Counted from the stretch's first letter, positions 47,630-59,912 are shown. The stretch is DNA of 64,000 nucleotides from Crotophaga sulcirostris (GCA_013397455.1 VYZB01000168.1:834839-898838), one strand, 5' to 3'. Numbers and translations are program-made. The notes: generated by a model not told the origin, from the sequence alone.

Positions 47630-49856
47630 GCCAAAATGGGATTTCTGTCTAGTTCAGGGGCTTGTTATGCAGCTCTTCACACTCTGATGGTGTTCACAGT
47701 GATAGAAAAGCCAAAGCAAACCTATTTTATTTGCCCTGTGTTCTCCCTGCTACATCTATGCCCTTTCCCTATGGAAATGTCCAGAAGCAATTTTTAGAAG
47801 GCTCACAATAATAGGGGAACTGAGGGCAGATGGAGAAGTTCATGCTGTCCTACCCCTTGTAAAGGACTTCAGGGACCACATGGAAACCTGCAGCAGCCTC
47901 TCTCCTCTGCCCATCAGCAGCAAATTTAACTACCCCATCTGCCATCCTGACCCTCCAACATAACATAAAACAGGCCAGCCCTTAAAGGTAAAGAACAGGT
48001 CATATGCAAACTACCATATGCAGTGGCTTTTACAGGATTTAGTCCAAACGACCCACATACAAGAACAGTCCTAGCATGGTCAGTCCCCAAATTTGAAGTA
48101 AGAACTGCCAAAGAATGGAAAAAAGTTTCTGCTTTGTAAAGAAATCTTTGCTTAAGAAAGCTTACTGTGAGATTTGTAAGAGGAGTCTGCATCAGTTTGA
48201 GCGGGGTGTTAATAATAAATCAGAAGAGCTATAGCACTGGCTCCCCGCCACCCACCTTGGCGAACCTGGCTGAACCTAGCAGACACAAAATACAAGTCAA
48301 ACTCTGTAGGCTGGATACGCAATAAGATACTGTTGTCCCATCTGTAGCAGTGTGCATGCCAGTGGATATCAGCCTAACACGAGGCAAGGAGGTACATGGG
48401 GGAGTGGCTGCTTTTCTCCTTCTTTCCCACTTTTTTCTTCACTGAGCTGGGAAGGGAGCCTGAAAGTCGTTGCCTTGTCCATGGTGCTCCCAATAGACTG
48501 GCTTTGACATGGCAAACAGAAGAGGATGCTCAGCATATGCTCTGTTTGTGCTACGACACAGGCACACGCGCTATGGGACCGACGTAAGCACTACCTGTGA
48601 TTCTAACACCCCAAATTATTCACTGTGCCTTAAGACACTTATTAATTAGGCTCTTGCTGCTTAAACATCAGGAATACACTTTCCCCAGGAGCCCCCAGCA
48701 CCCACACCAGGACCAACACCCCTGCAATGACTGGTGGGAAATTCGCTGGACATGACCTGGTTAGTGTCTCCGAGGCCTAATTGGCATCCTCTGCAATCGG
48801 TCTGGCTTCAGCTGCCAGAATAGAGTAAATTGTCTCCTCCTTTCACAGATGGGTTGGGGGAAGGGGTGACCATCGCGTGTCTGTGTGTCGGTGTCAGGGG
48901 ATGGCAACAAAGGATGTCAAGAACATGGTACTGCCAAGGCGCTTGCATATTTGGCTTATAACCTGATGAGTGTGGGGCAGGTGGCAGAGTCTGTGTCATG
49001 CCCTGTGGGGAGTAGGGAGGGAAGAGAAAGAAAGGAGGAAAAAATAAGACTGGTACAGATGGGAAGTGCCAGCTCTTCTCACTGGAACAGAGCTGTTCAA
49101 TTGGGAAACCCAGCCAGAGAAACTTCAGAGGACCAGGAGGGAAAAAGCAGAGCTGGTCAGCGTCAGCAAACACCTCCTGATCCTTTCTTACAGCCTGCTT
49201 CATTGTTATTTTAAAAATCTCATTTTAATAGGAAAAGAAATTAACCCCTCTATAATTTTAAAAAATGGATAATGAGGAGAGTCTCAGAGATTTCAAATAA
49301 GTATGTGACGTGTGTATCTGAGAGGAAGAAAGAAAGGAAGAGACTCAGAGATTTAAAAAAAAAATACAAAAAACTTCTTGGAACAAAACACACATGAGGC
49401 AATGCCAAAAACTTGAGAAGGAGAGTGGTTACACACTAATTTAATTCTCTAATCCCCCTACTCCTGTCACTGTTTACTCACTGATAAATGTGCAGTAGCT
49501 TCAGTAAGACAGCCACATTTGCAGAAACTGACAGCCTGACTCAGAGACTATTTACCTAAAGACCATGAATATTAAAACAGGTTTCCAAAAGGGCCCCGTC
49601 TTGAAGGAGAAGATTAGTATGGGGCCTCTTGCTGACAGACTCTTCCCTCTCTACCCCTCCTTTCCCCCACTCCGTGATGCATCTCTTGTGCAAACACTCA
49701 AGAAGTATCACCTAGCTGAAGAACTGAAATGTTGGAGCGATGCCCTGGAGCTGTGTATTCAGCTTTAGCCTGACAGTGAAAACACCTATCCATCCAAGAC
49801 AGAATTTGGAGTTAGTTTCTTTGGGTGTGGGTTGTTGGTGGCTTGCATTTTTTTTT
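47630..49856. other. Unique DNA, no gene seen
   Basis: Overlapping frames of 131 (minus, 48808-49203) and 109 (plus, 48885-49214) codons mirror each other and are not recognised. A 14-bp direct repeat (AG[TA]CTCAGAGATTT) lies at 49280-49293 and 49341-49354. A T-run leads into the gap. Confidence 0.5.
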
Positions 49857-49897
49857 NNNNNNNNNNNNNNNNNNNNNNNNNNNNNNNNNNNNNNNNN
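49857..49897. other. Assembly gap, 41 N
   Basis: 41 N bases directly after a poly-T run. A homopolymer that sequencing could not resolve is the likely cause. Confidence 1.
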
Positions 49898-50864
49898 TTC
49901 TGAAATTCAGCAGAAAGCTGAAAAAAACATAGTGTAGAAACAGAAAGGACAAAGCAAAGAATGTCTATAGAAGTCAAAGGAAAGGAATAGTTTCCATAGC
50001 TGGGGAAGATGAAATGGTCTAGATACCCTAGCTGAAATAAGTCAACAGTGTGGCAATGAAATTGATGTATACAAAACCCACAAACGTAATGTTAAAGGGA
50101 TTTTTAAATGGACAGTTAGCAGTCATTTATTTTATATATATATATATATATATACAAAAGTAAACTATCTGGGAGAAGATTGAAGTCAAATTATGAAATT
50201 TTGGGTTTTTTTTATTTATTTGACTTATACTTTATTGGAGGAACTCTGTGCCACAGAATGTTATGGGGACCAAAGTTATAAACAGACCCAAGAAAACCTA
50301 AAGAAATTTATCAAAACAATGTAAAAAGTACTTTTAAAAGCAATTACGCAGAAGAAAACAGTTACAGATTGCTATAGGAGAGGTAGATTATGCCTGTCTT
50401 ATAGCCATTTGGCAATGGAGTTAGAAGTACAATTTATTTACATAGTCTTTTTTTTCTCTCTCTCATTACACTTCCTCTCTAATGGATATGAAGAGCACTC
50501 CATTTCCAGAGACACAGCCTCCACACACACAGAAACAAGGGCACACACATATAGACCAAGTGGGCATTGGGTGCAACTCCTGTCATACAACCTGGAATAC
50601 TACCACATAACCTACTGTCTAACCCACCCTGGTAAGAGCAATAAGACCTGCATCTCTTATCATGGATGACAATGCTGCAGTGTGATGTTTTTGTCCTGAT
50701 ACGGGCAGTACTACCTATGCTTGGAAATGGGTAAATGTCCTGACTCTGAAAATAATGACATCCACTCTCCCTCTTAGGTCAGTGAGGTAGGTCAGATAGA
50801 ACTAAGAGTTTGTGATTTTCCAAGCCTCTCAAGCTACCCTAAGATTCCTTGATGTAGATGCTCA
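49898..50864. other. Unique AT-rich DNA, no gene seen
   Basis: One 86-codon frame (50409-50669) is not recognised. The part from 49.9 to 50.4 kb is very AT-rich. Confidence 0.55.
50133..50154 (+). repeat. (TA)n microsatellite
   Basis: Eleven perfect TA units; likely polymorphic in length. Confidence 0.95.
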
Positions 50865-50945
50865 TTTGGCGTAAAATGGCACAGCTCTGTTGAAGTCAGT
50901 GGAGTTATGCCATTGTTTGCTTTCATCCGGAGCTGAGGATCAGGT
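50865..50945 (+). repeat. Ancient amniote interspersed repeat fragment
   Basis: 'gcgtaaaatggcacagctct', then 'ttgaagtcagtggagttatg' and 'gagctgaggatcagg', closely follows a very common old repeat of birds, turtles and crocodiles ('tgtaaatcagcatagctcc', 'gaagtcaatggagttac', 'ccagctgaggatctgg'). I am confident of the pattern but not of the family name (an ancient CR1/L3-like or SINE-like element). It is too diverged to be recent. Confidence 0.6.
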
Positions 50946-53771
50946 GTTTTGAATGCAAGTTTTTGGGACCATTACTGCCAACTGCATGATGGACAAGGCT
51001 AACACAAGGACGAGCATATTTGGCTTCCAGGGGAAAGTGCTAATATTTGTCCTATTTGCATTCCCCCTGCATTCATGGACACTTTCTTAACTGCAACTAA
51101 GCAGTCCACACCTAGAAAACTACTGTCAGTAAGTCTGCCCCTTAGCTTTGCCTTTAGCAGAAAAGCAGACCAGTAAGAGAAATGCCAGAGCCCACTTGGT
51201 CTGATAGGCCTTGTAATACATTTCATGACTGAACATGTGAAAGGGTTAAACCATGAGACCACCTGGCACACAACTCTTCTTTGGCTAGCATGAAGCTTCT
51301 GCCTCAACACCAACCCCAAAACCAACCCCAACCCCTTCAGTATTCATTATTCCCAACTGCCATGAGGCTATAAGTAGATCGAACCAGAAGAAGATGAAAT
51401 CTCCTTCTGAGTACACTGAAGGCTACTGAAAGACTCCTCTTGTCCAGAGGGGATGGAGTGAGGCAGGAGTCAAAGCAAATGGAAATGTTGCCTAACACAG
51501 ATGGAAATACTTGATGAACATTTATCACAGGCTGGATTTGGTATCTCATTCAGGGAAGATTTTAATTATAATCAGAGCTACCATAATGAACAGGCAAACA
51601 TGGAATATTAGGGAAGTCACTTAAAAGCAGAAATGCACTATCACAGTGCAAATGAAGCAAGAGTCACTCTAGCTTCTTTCAGCTTCTCTTTAAAGCACCT
51701 CCCTCTGTAAAACCTCTTCCTACCACCTGAATGCACCTCACTTTCTTTGCCCACCATAGCCTTTTAGTAGAAGCTGAGAAGCTCTGTCATGACTCTGAGT
51801 ATGTACTTGCATGGAGAAATCAAGTTTACTTCAGGTCCAATTTTAAGTGCAAGCTTTAGTCCATGCTCAAAGGTTAAAGAACAAAGGTATAAGCAGTATT
51901 TCTTGATGGTCTAATAAGAAGCATTTTGCTTTCTTGGACACCTTGGACTAAAAAGGTTTTGGATGCCCTTCGATTTAGTGATTGCCAGAACCTTGGAGAG
52001 GTTGATGCAGGCAAGAGACACTCCATGCTACTCTTTTTTTCTTAAGCACTTCTACTAAGTGTTCACTTTTAGATCATTGAACAGATGGGTCTTGGTTGTG
52101 TCTCTCCCAAGGAGGCTGAATGGGTATGTTTTTCTGTTTTGACTGTTAGATTATTGTGGACTTAACTATTTGGGAACATTTTGTCTGTATGCTGTTTCTT
52201 CTTCATTAGACGTACATGTCTACACATGCGGAATTACAACAGCCCAGGTGTATAGACAATATCCCCCTAATTTAGGAAACTCCTGCAGCCTTTATGAAGT
52301 AAAACCATGGTCAGACTACCAAAGGGTCAAAAACAATCTCAATTGCTGCCCAAGTGTCTCACCCTTGTCACTTACAATAGGTGTTCTCCTGTTGTGTGCA
52401 ACATTAGACCTATACACTGAAATTCCACAAATGCTTATCTGCTCAGTGTGCTCTGTGGTAGACTGACCTACTGTGGACCCTGGGGTGTGTGTCTATGGGA
52501 TGGACCACAGGAACTTTGCAGGGGGTGTGGCTCCTAGCTGGACTCCTTGCTTGGAGGAGCTCCTGTGACTGATGTGTCTCAGTAATGATGCTGCACATAG
52601 GCTATTCCTCTTGTGACATGCCTTAGCAGAACAACCACACATCCTTTTTCACATTCATGTGCTCCTCAGGGAGTTCTGCAACACTGACCCATACTAAGAC
52701 TCCATGTATAAAAATTAATGCACTGGGAATGGAGAAGTATGAGTGACAACAAGGTGCCTAACTCCTATTTAGGTGTTTTCTACCAAATACAAGGAAGGAA
52801 GATGAGGATCCTAAAGAAGAATTTAAACACATAAACATTTTCATGGGTGTAGGAGTCTGTCAAGGAACATACCTTCAAGACTTTGATGAAATAGTTTCTG
52901 CTTTAACACCATCAACCACGCATTCATCACCCAGCAGACAGTCTTCCTCTTCCCTCTCCCTTCCTTCATCTACAGTAAAACTACACTAGTCAAACTTTTC
53001 CACTATCAGTAGGGGAAGCTGCCATTTACACATTTACAGAGCAGTAGACACAACACCAGTTTAATGAAAAAAGGAAGCGAAGAAATAAGGAGCAATCTGT
53101 ATGTAATGTACACAGATATTTTTCAAAACAGCAGGAGAAACTCTGCTGTCATTTTACTTTATTGAGAAATAGCTGAATATTAATGAGAGCCAGGGTTGAT
53201 GGAATAGGATGGAAAGTTGTATCTCTGAATCTATTTGTAATCACGTGTGTCTCTTTTTTTTTTTTTCTCATAATACCTGCAAAGACATGACATATCACTA
53301 GCTATACCTGAAGTATCTTATAAAGAATGCAAGGGCTATTCAGCGTCTGGTATTCAGGTGGTGTTGGGCTGGAGCACCCATCAGCCCTGATAAGGCAGGA
53401 GGAAAGTGATTAGTTCCATAACAGGCACTTGCAGCATTTGCCTAGAGAGGGAACGTGTGATGGCTGCTTTATGGCAGGATCACTGTGTCAGCAACCCTGG
53501 TCTGACTGAGCTGTGTGATTGCAAGAGATCCCTGAATCTCCAGCTCTTATCATCTATATTTGCTCTTTGCAGCTCCAGCACCGAGGCAAACCCCAGTCCC
53601 ATGTGCCTTCCAAGCTCCCCGCATGTACACACCATGTGCATTTCTTTATCTCTGTGCACCCGCCTTTTCCTTATCCTTTCATAACAGCTCCAGATGGGTG
53701 TGACTAACAACACATAGGCCTTACACACCTTCTGTGGGAAGCAGTTTTCTGCAAAATTCCCCAAATTACCT

Positions 53772-53830
53772 TAATTTTGCAGGTAGGCAGAGTGAAAATG
53801 AATAACCCAAGTCATGCAGCACACGCAATG
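53772..53830 (-). repeat. Possible reversed MIR SINE trace
   Basis: 'aattttgcaggtaggcagag' then 'aacccaagtcatgcagca' resembles the reversed MIR body ('ttttacagat..gcacagag', then 'cccaaggtcacacagca'). It is diverged and without ends, so the call is tentative. Confidence 0.28.
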
Positions 53831-56800
53831 GAAAAAATATGGGAAGAGAACACAGAATTCTTTTTTTCTGAGCTTTTTTTTTTACTCTCCAGGCAACACT
53901 GGGTCCTAGAATGCTGGTATCATTGTAAAAATCAGTCATAACTATGGCATTGAGAAAAGGACTGAGAAGATTTTTGAGATTTTTTTTGGCTTATATTATG
54001 CTCCTGCCAAATTATTTTTGAGTAGATACTGTTTTTTTAAGAGCTATCCACACGTATGGGAGAGGCATTTCTTGCACTACAGTTGGATTTCAGCCATCCA
54101 TCAGTAAGGCAAGACACTCAATACCTGGTTGCAGTGTACGGTTTTGATTAGACAAGGAGTTTTGCTGGAAGGATGGATACTCAATTTTAGCCCTTAGTTC
54201 GATTCCTAACTCAGTTAGGTTGCTTGTCCTGTCTCTAATCCCCCAAATCTAGACACTGAGTTAGTATTTTCTAGTTTACCAGAGTTTTGGGGCACTAAGT
54301 CAAGTAACGATCGAGAGGCTCTCCATAGTCTGACATGGGGAGTACAAGCACCTAGACAGGCAGATGAATTGTTTCTGTTCTCTGCCTGGAAGAGCATAAC
54401 TTTTGCAGTTGTGTGTTTCCAGTAGGAGCATTGATAATTATGAATTCACAAGTCACTGTGCTCTGCATATTCCACAGCTACTCATGGAGAAATCATTGTC
54501 TGTGAGAAATGCTTCTGGTTAATGTGTGTGCTGCAACCAGCATAAAAATTGAGTGCAAACTGGCCATGAACAGGCAGAACTAATTCAATTCGGGAGTCAC
54601 AGAGCTATTGTGTCCTGCACAATGGTCTGTTGTCACAGAGCTCTGCACAGGATCCAGGGACAAATGTAGGAATCTCTGACTCAATTTTCAAATTGATTCT
54701 AGTTTGGTTTCCTAAAGAAATAAGGGATTTTGTAATTATTCTGTATCTTTATGTCTATTTACATCTCTCTCTCTTTTCCTTTCTCCTCAATAACTTTGAA
54801 CCAATTGGCACAGGAGGTTTCATTTGCAGATTTAAAGATACAGGAGAAAGTAATCACTAGATTAAATGCTGTGGGAAATAGGCTGGTTTTTTCACTCTCC
54901 AAAGAATGCATGTTTTCAAAAATCTGTCCTGGAAAAGTGGATGTGTTTTGGAATATTGTCCTCTCTCACCATTGAAAATGTAGTGAACAAATTGAGCCCC
55001 TTGTCCGAAATAATTTCTAAGCTGAGACAGCTGCTATGCACAATTTACCTTGTTTACCTTACACAGCAGAGATCATCCAGCCCTTTGCTGACCCGAAGAC
55101 CGAAGTATTGAACAAGTACTGTCTCCACTACTTGGTCTTAACAGGTTATTCCTTTTATCTCCCATTGCTCAGCCTGTTGTTGAGGGATCTTAAGGGCAAC
55201 GGGGTCTGAGCTCACATTTAGGAACAACTGTCAAACTCATCTGAAAATCACTGGTCAGGCAGTCATGTCTACTACTCTATTGCCAGGAAAAAAATCAGCC
55301 TGGGTCCAGAAATTCATTCTGTGATATAGGGCTATTTTTGCAGCCATTCTCATAACCTCCTGAGGTTTCCTTATGCCTTGTTATTCCTTAAGACTAATAT
55401 AAATAACAGTAGCCTTCATGCTACTCTGAATTTTATGGAGGGACAAATTCAGCCAGTGCCCATTGCAAAGGATCTACACAGTCCATCTCCACCTTGTCTG
55501 TATACATTCTGCATTGGCAGATTAAATCTGACCTTGCAGAAGAAAGGCTCAGTGGGTAAAGGACCAGCATGGGACTGAGCTGTGAGCAAGTCATCAGCCA
55601 TTTTCAGCTGCGAGTACATTTGTTTTCATAGATGCCTAAAACAGTTTCAAGATCCAGACTTCTGTATATCTGTGCTTTGGTTTGCCCTCTACTAGAGAGG
55701 AGAAAAAACCCACTGTTCTGTTTCATGGGACAAAAAATTCAGAAATGAATTCCCATTCTGTAGGGCCTGGACACTGCAGATATCGCAGCGCTACTTAACA
55801 GTGGTAGCAGCGCACATGCATCCTTCTAGATCCTCTCTTTGCTCCACAGGACACAAAATCAGCAAGGACAGAGCAAGCTAGGCTTGACTGTCAATTAGAT
55901 TAAATTGAGGGAGTCTAATGAACTACGATTTTGCACCAGCCTGAAAGCCACCTACCTGACTCTAGAGTAACATGATCAGCTGTGTAAGCTGGATGCTTCT
56001 TCATATTCCTAGGAAAACCAGTTAAGCAAGAATTCAGAGTAGGAGGAATATGCACAAATGTTTTCTTAATAATAATTAATACATGATTAATAGGCATAAA
56101 TTCTGAAAATAAATGATTATAAGATGTCTTTATAGCATGCCACCAGAATGATGGGGATAAATGATGGTGAGGCACCTGAAAGTTGAGAGCCCATTACTAA
56201 GCATTTATAAACAGGATTGCATAAAAATATTTATCCATGTCTTTCTGAAACAAGCTGTAACGTCTTTGAGCAATTTATCAGCTAAAAAGTAATTTTCATT
56301 AATCACTTATTAATTATTAATAAAGTGTTTGTAAGTGTCACCTTAATTTAAAGTGCTTTTGACTCAAGGTGCACTTTCCAGACTTTCATTCTTGAAGGAG
56401 ATCTTGACTCCCAGACCTAAGTCCTTCAGACTCAAGTGACCTTGGAACATCCTTCTTCACCGAACCCACCCTGGGCCTCCACAAATGTCAGGCTTGCAAA
56501 TGGGACTAAGTCATGTTTTTAGAAATCACAATTTGTCATTTCAGAAGGAAGCCTGATCAGATCCTCTCTTCCCACTCACAAAGCTGGATGCCCAGACCTG
56601 GGAACGCAGTATTCAAATGTTTCAATTTATCATTACAGTGGAACCCTGAAGAGATCACATCTGCTAAGACCATAAATTGGACAAGATCCCACTTCAGAAG
56701 GAGCAGGCTCAGCTCGATATTCCCATTCTTGAACAAGGGACCAATTAGGCAGGTTTATTCACCTGCCATAAAATGATATGTTAGCCAGTGAGAGAAGTCA

Positions 56801-56984
56801 CTTAAGGACAGCAACAACAAAAAGTCTTTCTGATCTCTCTGTCAGAAATGGCCAGCTTAAGAAATCTCAGTTCACCACATTCTCACTTCAACCTGTATGT
56901 CTTCTTTCTGTTTCTCCTGTTTCTTCATTCCTCCTTGCAAGTCAATGGCCTGCCTCTCTTTACCTTTTCCCCTTCATCCAACAC

Positions 56985-57065
56985 ATTTTACCTTCCTTTC
57001 TGTCTCTTCTCTCCGTTTTTTTTCTTCATATTTCTTCTACCTATTTTTTCCTCCTCCTGTTTTGC
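56985..57065 (+). repeat. Pyrimidine-rich tract
   Basis: About 80 bases dominated by C and T on the plus strand, with no fixed unit. It explains the serine-phenylalanine-leucine-rich frames that overlap here. Confidence 0.75.
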
Positions 57066-57436
57066 ACATGCACACATCCAGCTAAGGTTTAATTTTAAGC
57101 TTTACTACTGAACAAGCAATCAAAAAGGTCTTACGTCTTGGGACAGAACCTGGGCTACAAAATGAACAAATTATTCACACCTCCTTCCTTTCGTAGGATT
57201 TTACACTAAGAATCGGACCTTCCGTTTGCCAAAAACTGGATTCAGATCTCAAGAGAAAGTAAGAAGGAAATCTTCAGGCTTATAAAGTGATATTTTCTAC
57301 TTCTCCTCATAACCTCAATTGAGCTTCTTCACTAGATGGATAATGATGTGAGAGCATCCAGAGTGGAAGCAGAGAGAAGCAGGCACACATCTGTCAGGGA
57401 TGGTCTGTGTATATTTATCCTGCCTCCGTGCTGAGG

Positions 57437-57475
57437 GATAGACAGGATGACCTCTTGAGGTCCCTTACAGATGTA
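57437..57475 (+). mobile_element. Old CR1-type 3' tip
   Basis: 'gatagacaggatgacctctt' plus 'gaggtccctta' matches the 3' end of older reptile CR1 copies ('ggactagatgacctcttgag' then 'gtcccttccag'). It is short and lacks the octamer tail, so it is older and more decayed than the three intact tips in this window. Confidence 0.5.
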
Positions 57476-58171
57476 CTCAACCATGAGTCCTTGATTAATT
57501 GCCTTCATGATCTGCAGTTTTTCTATCCAAAGAAACAAGTCTCAAAATCTTCTGCAAATATATATCCCTTGGGCTGCCCGAGGCTATTGTCCCCCCTTCC
57601 CTGGAGTGTTGCACCCTAATTTAGACTCCAAGAAGGAGTCTCTCCCTTCTGATCCCTGCAGAAATATAACCCTTTTCACTTCCTTAATAGAAAAGGAATT
57701 AAAGAATAAAGCCAATTTATCTCAGAAGCAAAAAGAAAGGAAATCCAGCCTCTAAATGGGAAAGACGGCTTCTATACTCAGCTTCCCTTGAAGGCAGAGT
57801 CAGGGAACTGAATCTTGGTGAGGGCTGCTGATGGCATATTTTGCTTTCCTGTTACTGCATCCCCTCCAGTATAGGCAAGATTAAGTTGTGGCTGCCTTCC
57901 TGGAGTAATGAGATGTGGTGGAGCACAGAGCACTACCATCCCTGCCGGAAGGGGAGCCACAGGAGAGAAGCCCATGACCTCTCTGTTCAGTCACAGGATG
58001 TCCTTTGCTCACATTGAAACAATATTCATCCATGCGAGGATGAATATGGAAAACTGCAGACATATTTCGCCAAAGTGGGCCAAAGGGAGGAGAAGTGACA
58101 ATACTTAAGAAGGAGAGATGTTAACGAAGGAGGGGATTGGACAGAAATCTAACATGAATATCTTATGAAAG
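57476..58171. other. Unique DNA, no gene seen
   Basis: Frames of 60-82 codons only, none recognised. The stretch ends at the boundary of a CR1. Confidence 0.55.
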
Positions 58172-58708
58172 TCAGTTCTGGGCCCCTCAGTTTGGGAAAG
58201 ATGTCAGGATACTGGAGTGTGTCCAGAGGAGAGCAACGAAGATGGTGAAGGGGCTGGAGCACAAGCCCTACGAGGAGCGACTGAGGGAGCTGGGGCTGTT
58301 TAGCCTGGAGAAGAGGAGGCTCAGGGGAGACCTCATTGCACTCTACAACTACCTAAAAGGAGGCTGTAGTCAGGCAGGGGTTGATCTCTTCTCTCAGGTG
58401 ACCAGTGAGAGAACAAGAGGACATGGACTCAAACTTGGTTAGGGGAGGTTTAGGCTTGATATTAGGAAAAAATTCTTCACTGAAAGGGTGGTTGGCCATT
58501 GGAATGCGCTGCCTGGGGAGGTATTGGAGTCGTCATCCCTGGAGGTGTTTAAGAGGAGGTTGGATGAGGCACTTAGTGCCATGGTTTAGATGATGGGTTG
58601 GTGTTTCTGTTGTGTTATAGGTTGGACTCGATGATCTCAAAGGTCCTTTCTGACCTTGTAATACTGTGATACTGTGTGATACTGTGATACTGTGTGATAC
58701 TGTGATAT
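58172..58708 (+). mobile_element. CR1 retrotransposon, 5'-truncated 3' part with unusual tail
   Basis: About 537 bp of CR1. It begins at 'tcagttctgggcccctcag' near the end of the reverse-transcriptase frame and continues through 'gtgtccagaggagagcaacg', 'gtgaaggggctggag', 'ctgaggga' and 'ggctcaggggagacctcatt', then 'catccctggaggtgtttaag' and 'gttggactcgatgatctca'. The tail from 58661 is not the usual ATTCTATG but an ATACTGTG / ATACTGTGTG alternation. It looks less decayed than the copy at 35.8 kb, and its 66-codon remnant of the coding end (58242-58442) is still open. It is too short to move by itself. Confidence 0.95.
58661..58708 (+). repeat. CR1 tail microsatellite, alternating 8- and 10-mers
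   Basis: The tail parses as ATACTGTG, ATACTGTGTG, ATACTGTG, ATACTGTGTG, ATACTGTG, then ATATGA. That is an 18-bp higher-order unit present about two and a half times. Tail repeats of CR1 arise during target-primed reverse transcription and can expand afterwards. Confidence 0.85.
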
Positions 58709-59848
58709 GAAGGATGGGAACCTCTTACCTATCTGAAGAGAGAAAATTATGAACATCTCCACCTGAACTACTGGACATTTCCAGCTGATATATTCCAGGT
58801 ATTTATTTAATAGTGAGATACATTTAGCCCTAAAGTAATCTTTTTCGCTTCACAGGCTACTGTGGACCAGCTCAAATGTAGATTGCTGTAGTATTGACAT
58901 TTGGTCTGATATAACCTACCCAAAGAGAATTGAAGCTGAGTCTTCACTAGGACAGGGAAGGCTTGTACGTAGAAGAGTGGGTCTTCCTGGAGAAGCTGGT
59001 CATACAACACAAATTTATTTAAAAAGTGCCTGGTTAATGAACACAATGCACAACAATTATATTCAAGACTTAATCTTGCATTTTTAGGATTCCCAGATCT
59101 AGGCTATTAGGACTTCATATTAGCCTACTCTTTCAATAGTCATGACAAAATAATAGCGGAAATTAGTTTGGTATCACACTTTTTGTCTCTTCTGAATCTT
59201 CAGAATTCAACTGAGCTAAATATTAATACGGGTGAGATTCAACTCACTAAACACAGGTACCTACAGTAGTGTACATCTGAGTTAGTCCCTCTCAACTTCC
59301 TCATTAATCAAAAGAGAGAATAAGACACTTCCATGCACTTAAGCAATTAATTTCGTCCTAAGGTACGTGTTTAAACCAGAGATCAGAGGGTTGTATGTAT
59401 TAAAAAAAATCTTATTTCTATCCATTGGCCGTAATATGGATTAATAGTAAAATTTCAGATGCAGATTTCCAAAGGTAGACAAAATTTATAATTTGTAAAT
59501 TCCAAATTAAAAAATTTATAGACAGTACCCTCCCTTTCTACAAAGTCTAGCAGGAAAATAGTTTTGTCTCTACTGTTCCATGTCTTTAAAAGCTATAGAG
59601 CAGATACATGATTTAAACAGAATATTTCCTGATACTAAGAAAAACCTCGCAATTTTAACTTTATTTTTTTTCATTCAACTTTCCAGATCAATTTTTCACT
59701 GCTTTTCTTGTTTCTTTCATTTTCCCTGTTTCCTTCCAACTATCTCATTACTTGTTTCTTTACTTCCTTTTCATCGTGAATACAAAGAGCAGGTTGATCC
59801 CAGCTCTGGCCCTGGAAATGTCAGGCTGAAAATGTTACTCTTGGAGTG
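58709..59848. other. Unique AT-rich DNA, no gene seen
   Basis: Frames of 79-89 codons, unrecognised. No transposon seen after the CR1 end. The 59.4-59.7 kb part is very AT-rich. Confidence 0.55.
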
Positions 59849-59912
59849 ATTTGCATGCATTACAAAGTGACAGGTGACAGGAGCACACAACCTTAGCTAA
59901 TAGATGATTAAT
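59849..59912 (+). promoter_or_regulatory. Possible octamer / MEIS / PBX-HOX composite element
   Basis: Within 64 bases: the exact octamer ATTTGCAT (59849-59856); two TGACAG cores in tandem (59868-59873 and 59875-59880), the MEIS/PREP/TGIF site; and TGATTAAT (59905-59912), an exact PBX/HOX composite site. Spacing of MEIS and PBX-HOX sites within a few tens of bases is the known layout of several HOX-responsive enhancers. The DNA is unique and no gene is near in the window. Function is inferred. Confidence 0.35.

Larger units (their letters stand above)
47330..47797 (+). other. 155-codon open frame built partly on a microsatellite
   Basis: This is the longest gap-free frame in the window. Residues 5-36 are almost wholly F, Y, L and I because they translate the (TTTTA)n repeat, which mimics a membrane segment. 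Residues 86-101 hold an in-frame duplication, HMVNSKFA then HMVNGKFA, from a 24-bp tandem repeat. The C-terminal half shows no known motif. Most likely it is not a gene. Confidence 0.1.
50946..57436. other. Unique DNA, no gene seen
   Basis: Frames up to 110 codons occur (51000-51331 on minus; 104 codons at 56778-57092 from a pyrimidine-rich stretch). None is recognised. (AACCCC)-like words lie at 51311-51335. T-runs lie at 53254-53266 and 53871-53883. A possible reversed MIR trace is at 53772-53830. GTCACAGAGCT occurs twice, near 54596 and 54634. Confidence 0.5.

Noticed and set aside
49740..49977. Frames of 65 and 63 codons across the 41-N gap
   Set aside because: They exist only because N bases do not register as stops.
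51311..51335. Telomere-like (AACCCC)n words
   Set aside because: Only a few irregular units, and the vertebrate telomere unit is CCCTAA; no interstitial telomere array.
56778..57111. Frames of 104, 87 and 62 codons, all three plus frames open
   Set aside because: A pyrimidine-rich stretch lowers stop frequency in all three frames; no protein motif.
58242..58593. Two overlapping frames of 66 and 62 codons
   Set aside because: They are remnants of the CR1 reverse-transcriptase end and its 3' region, not a host gene.
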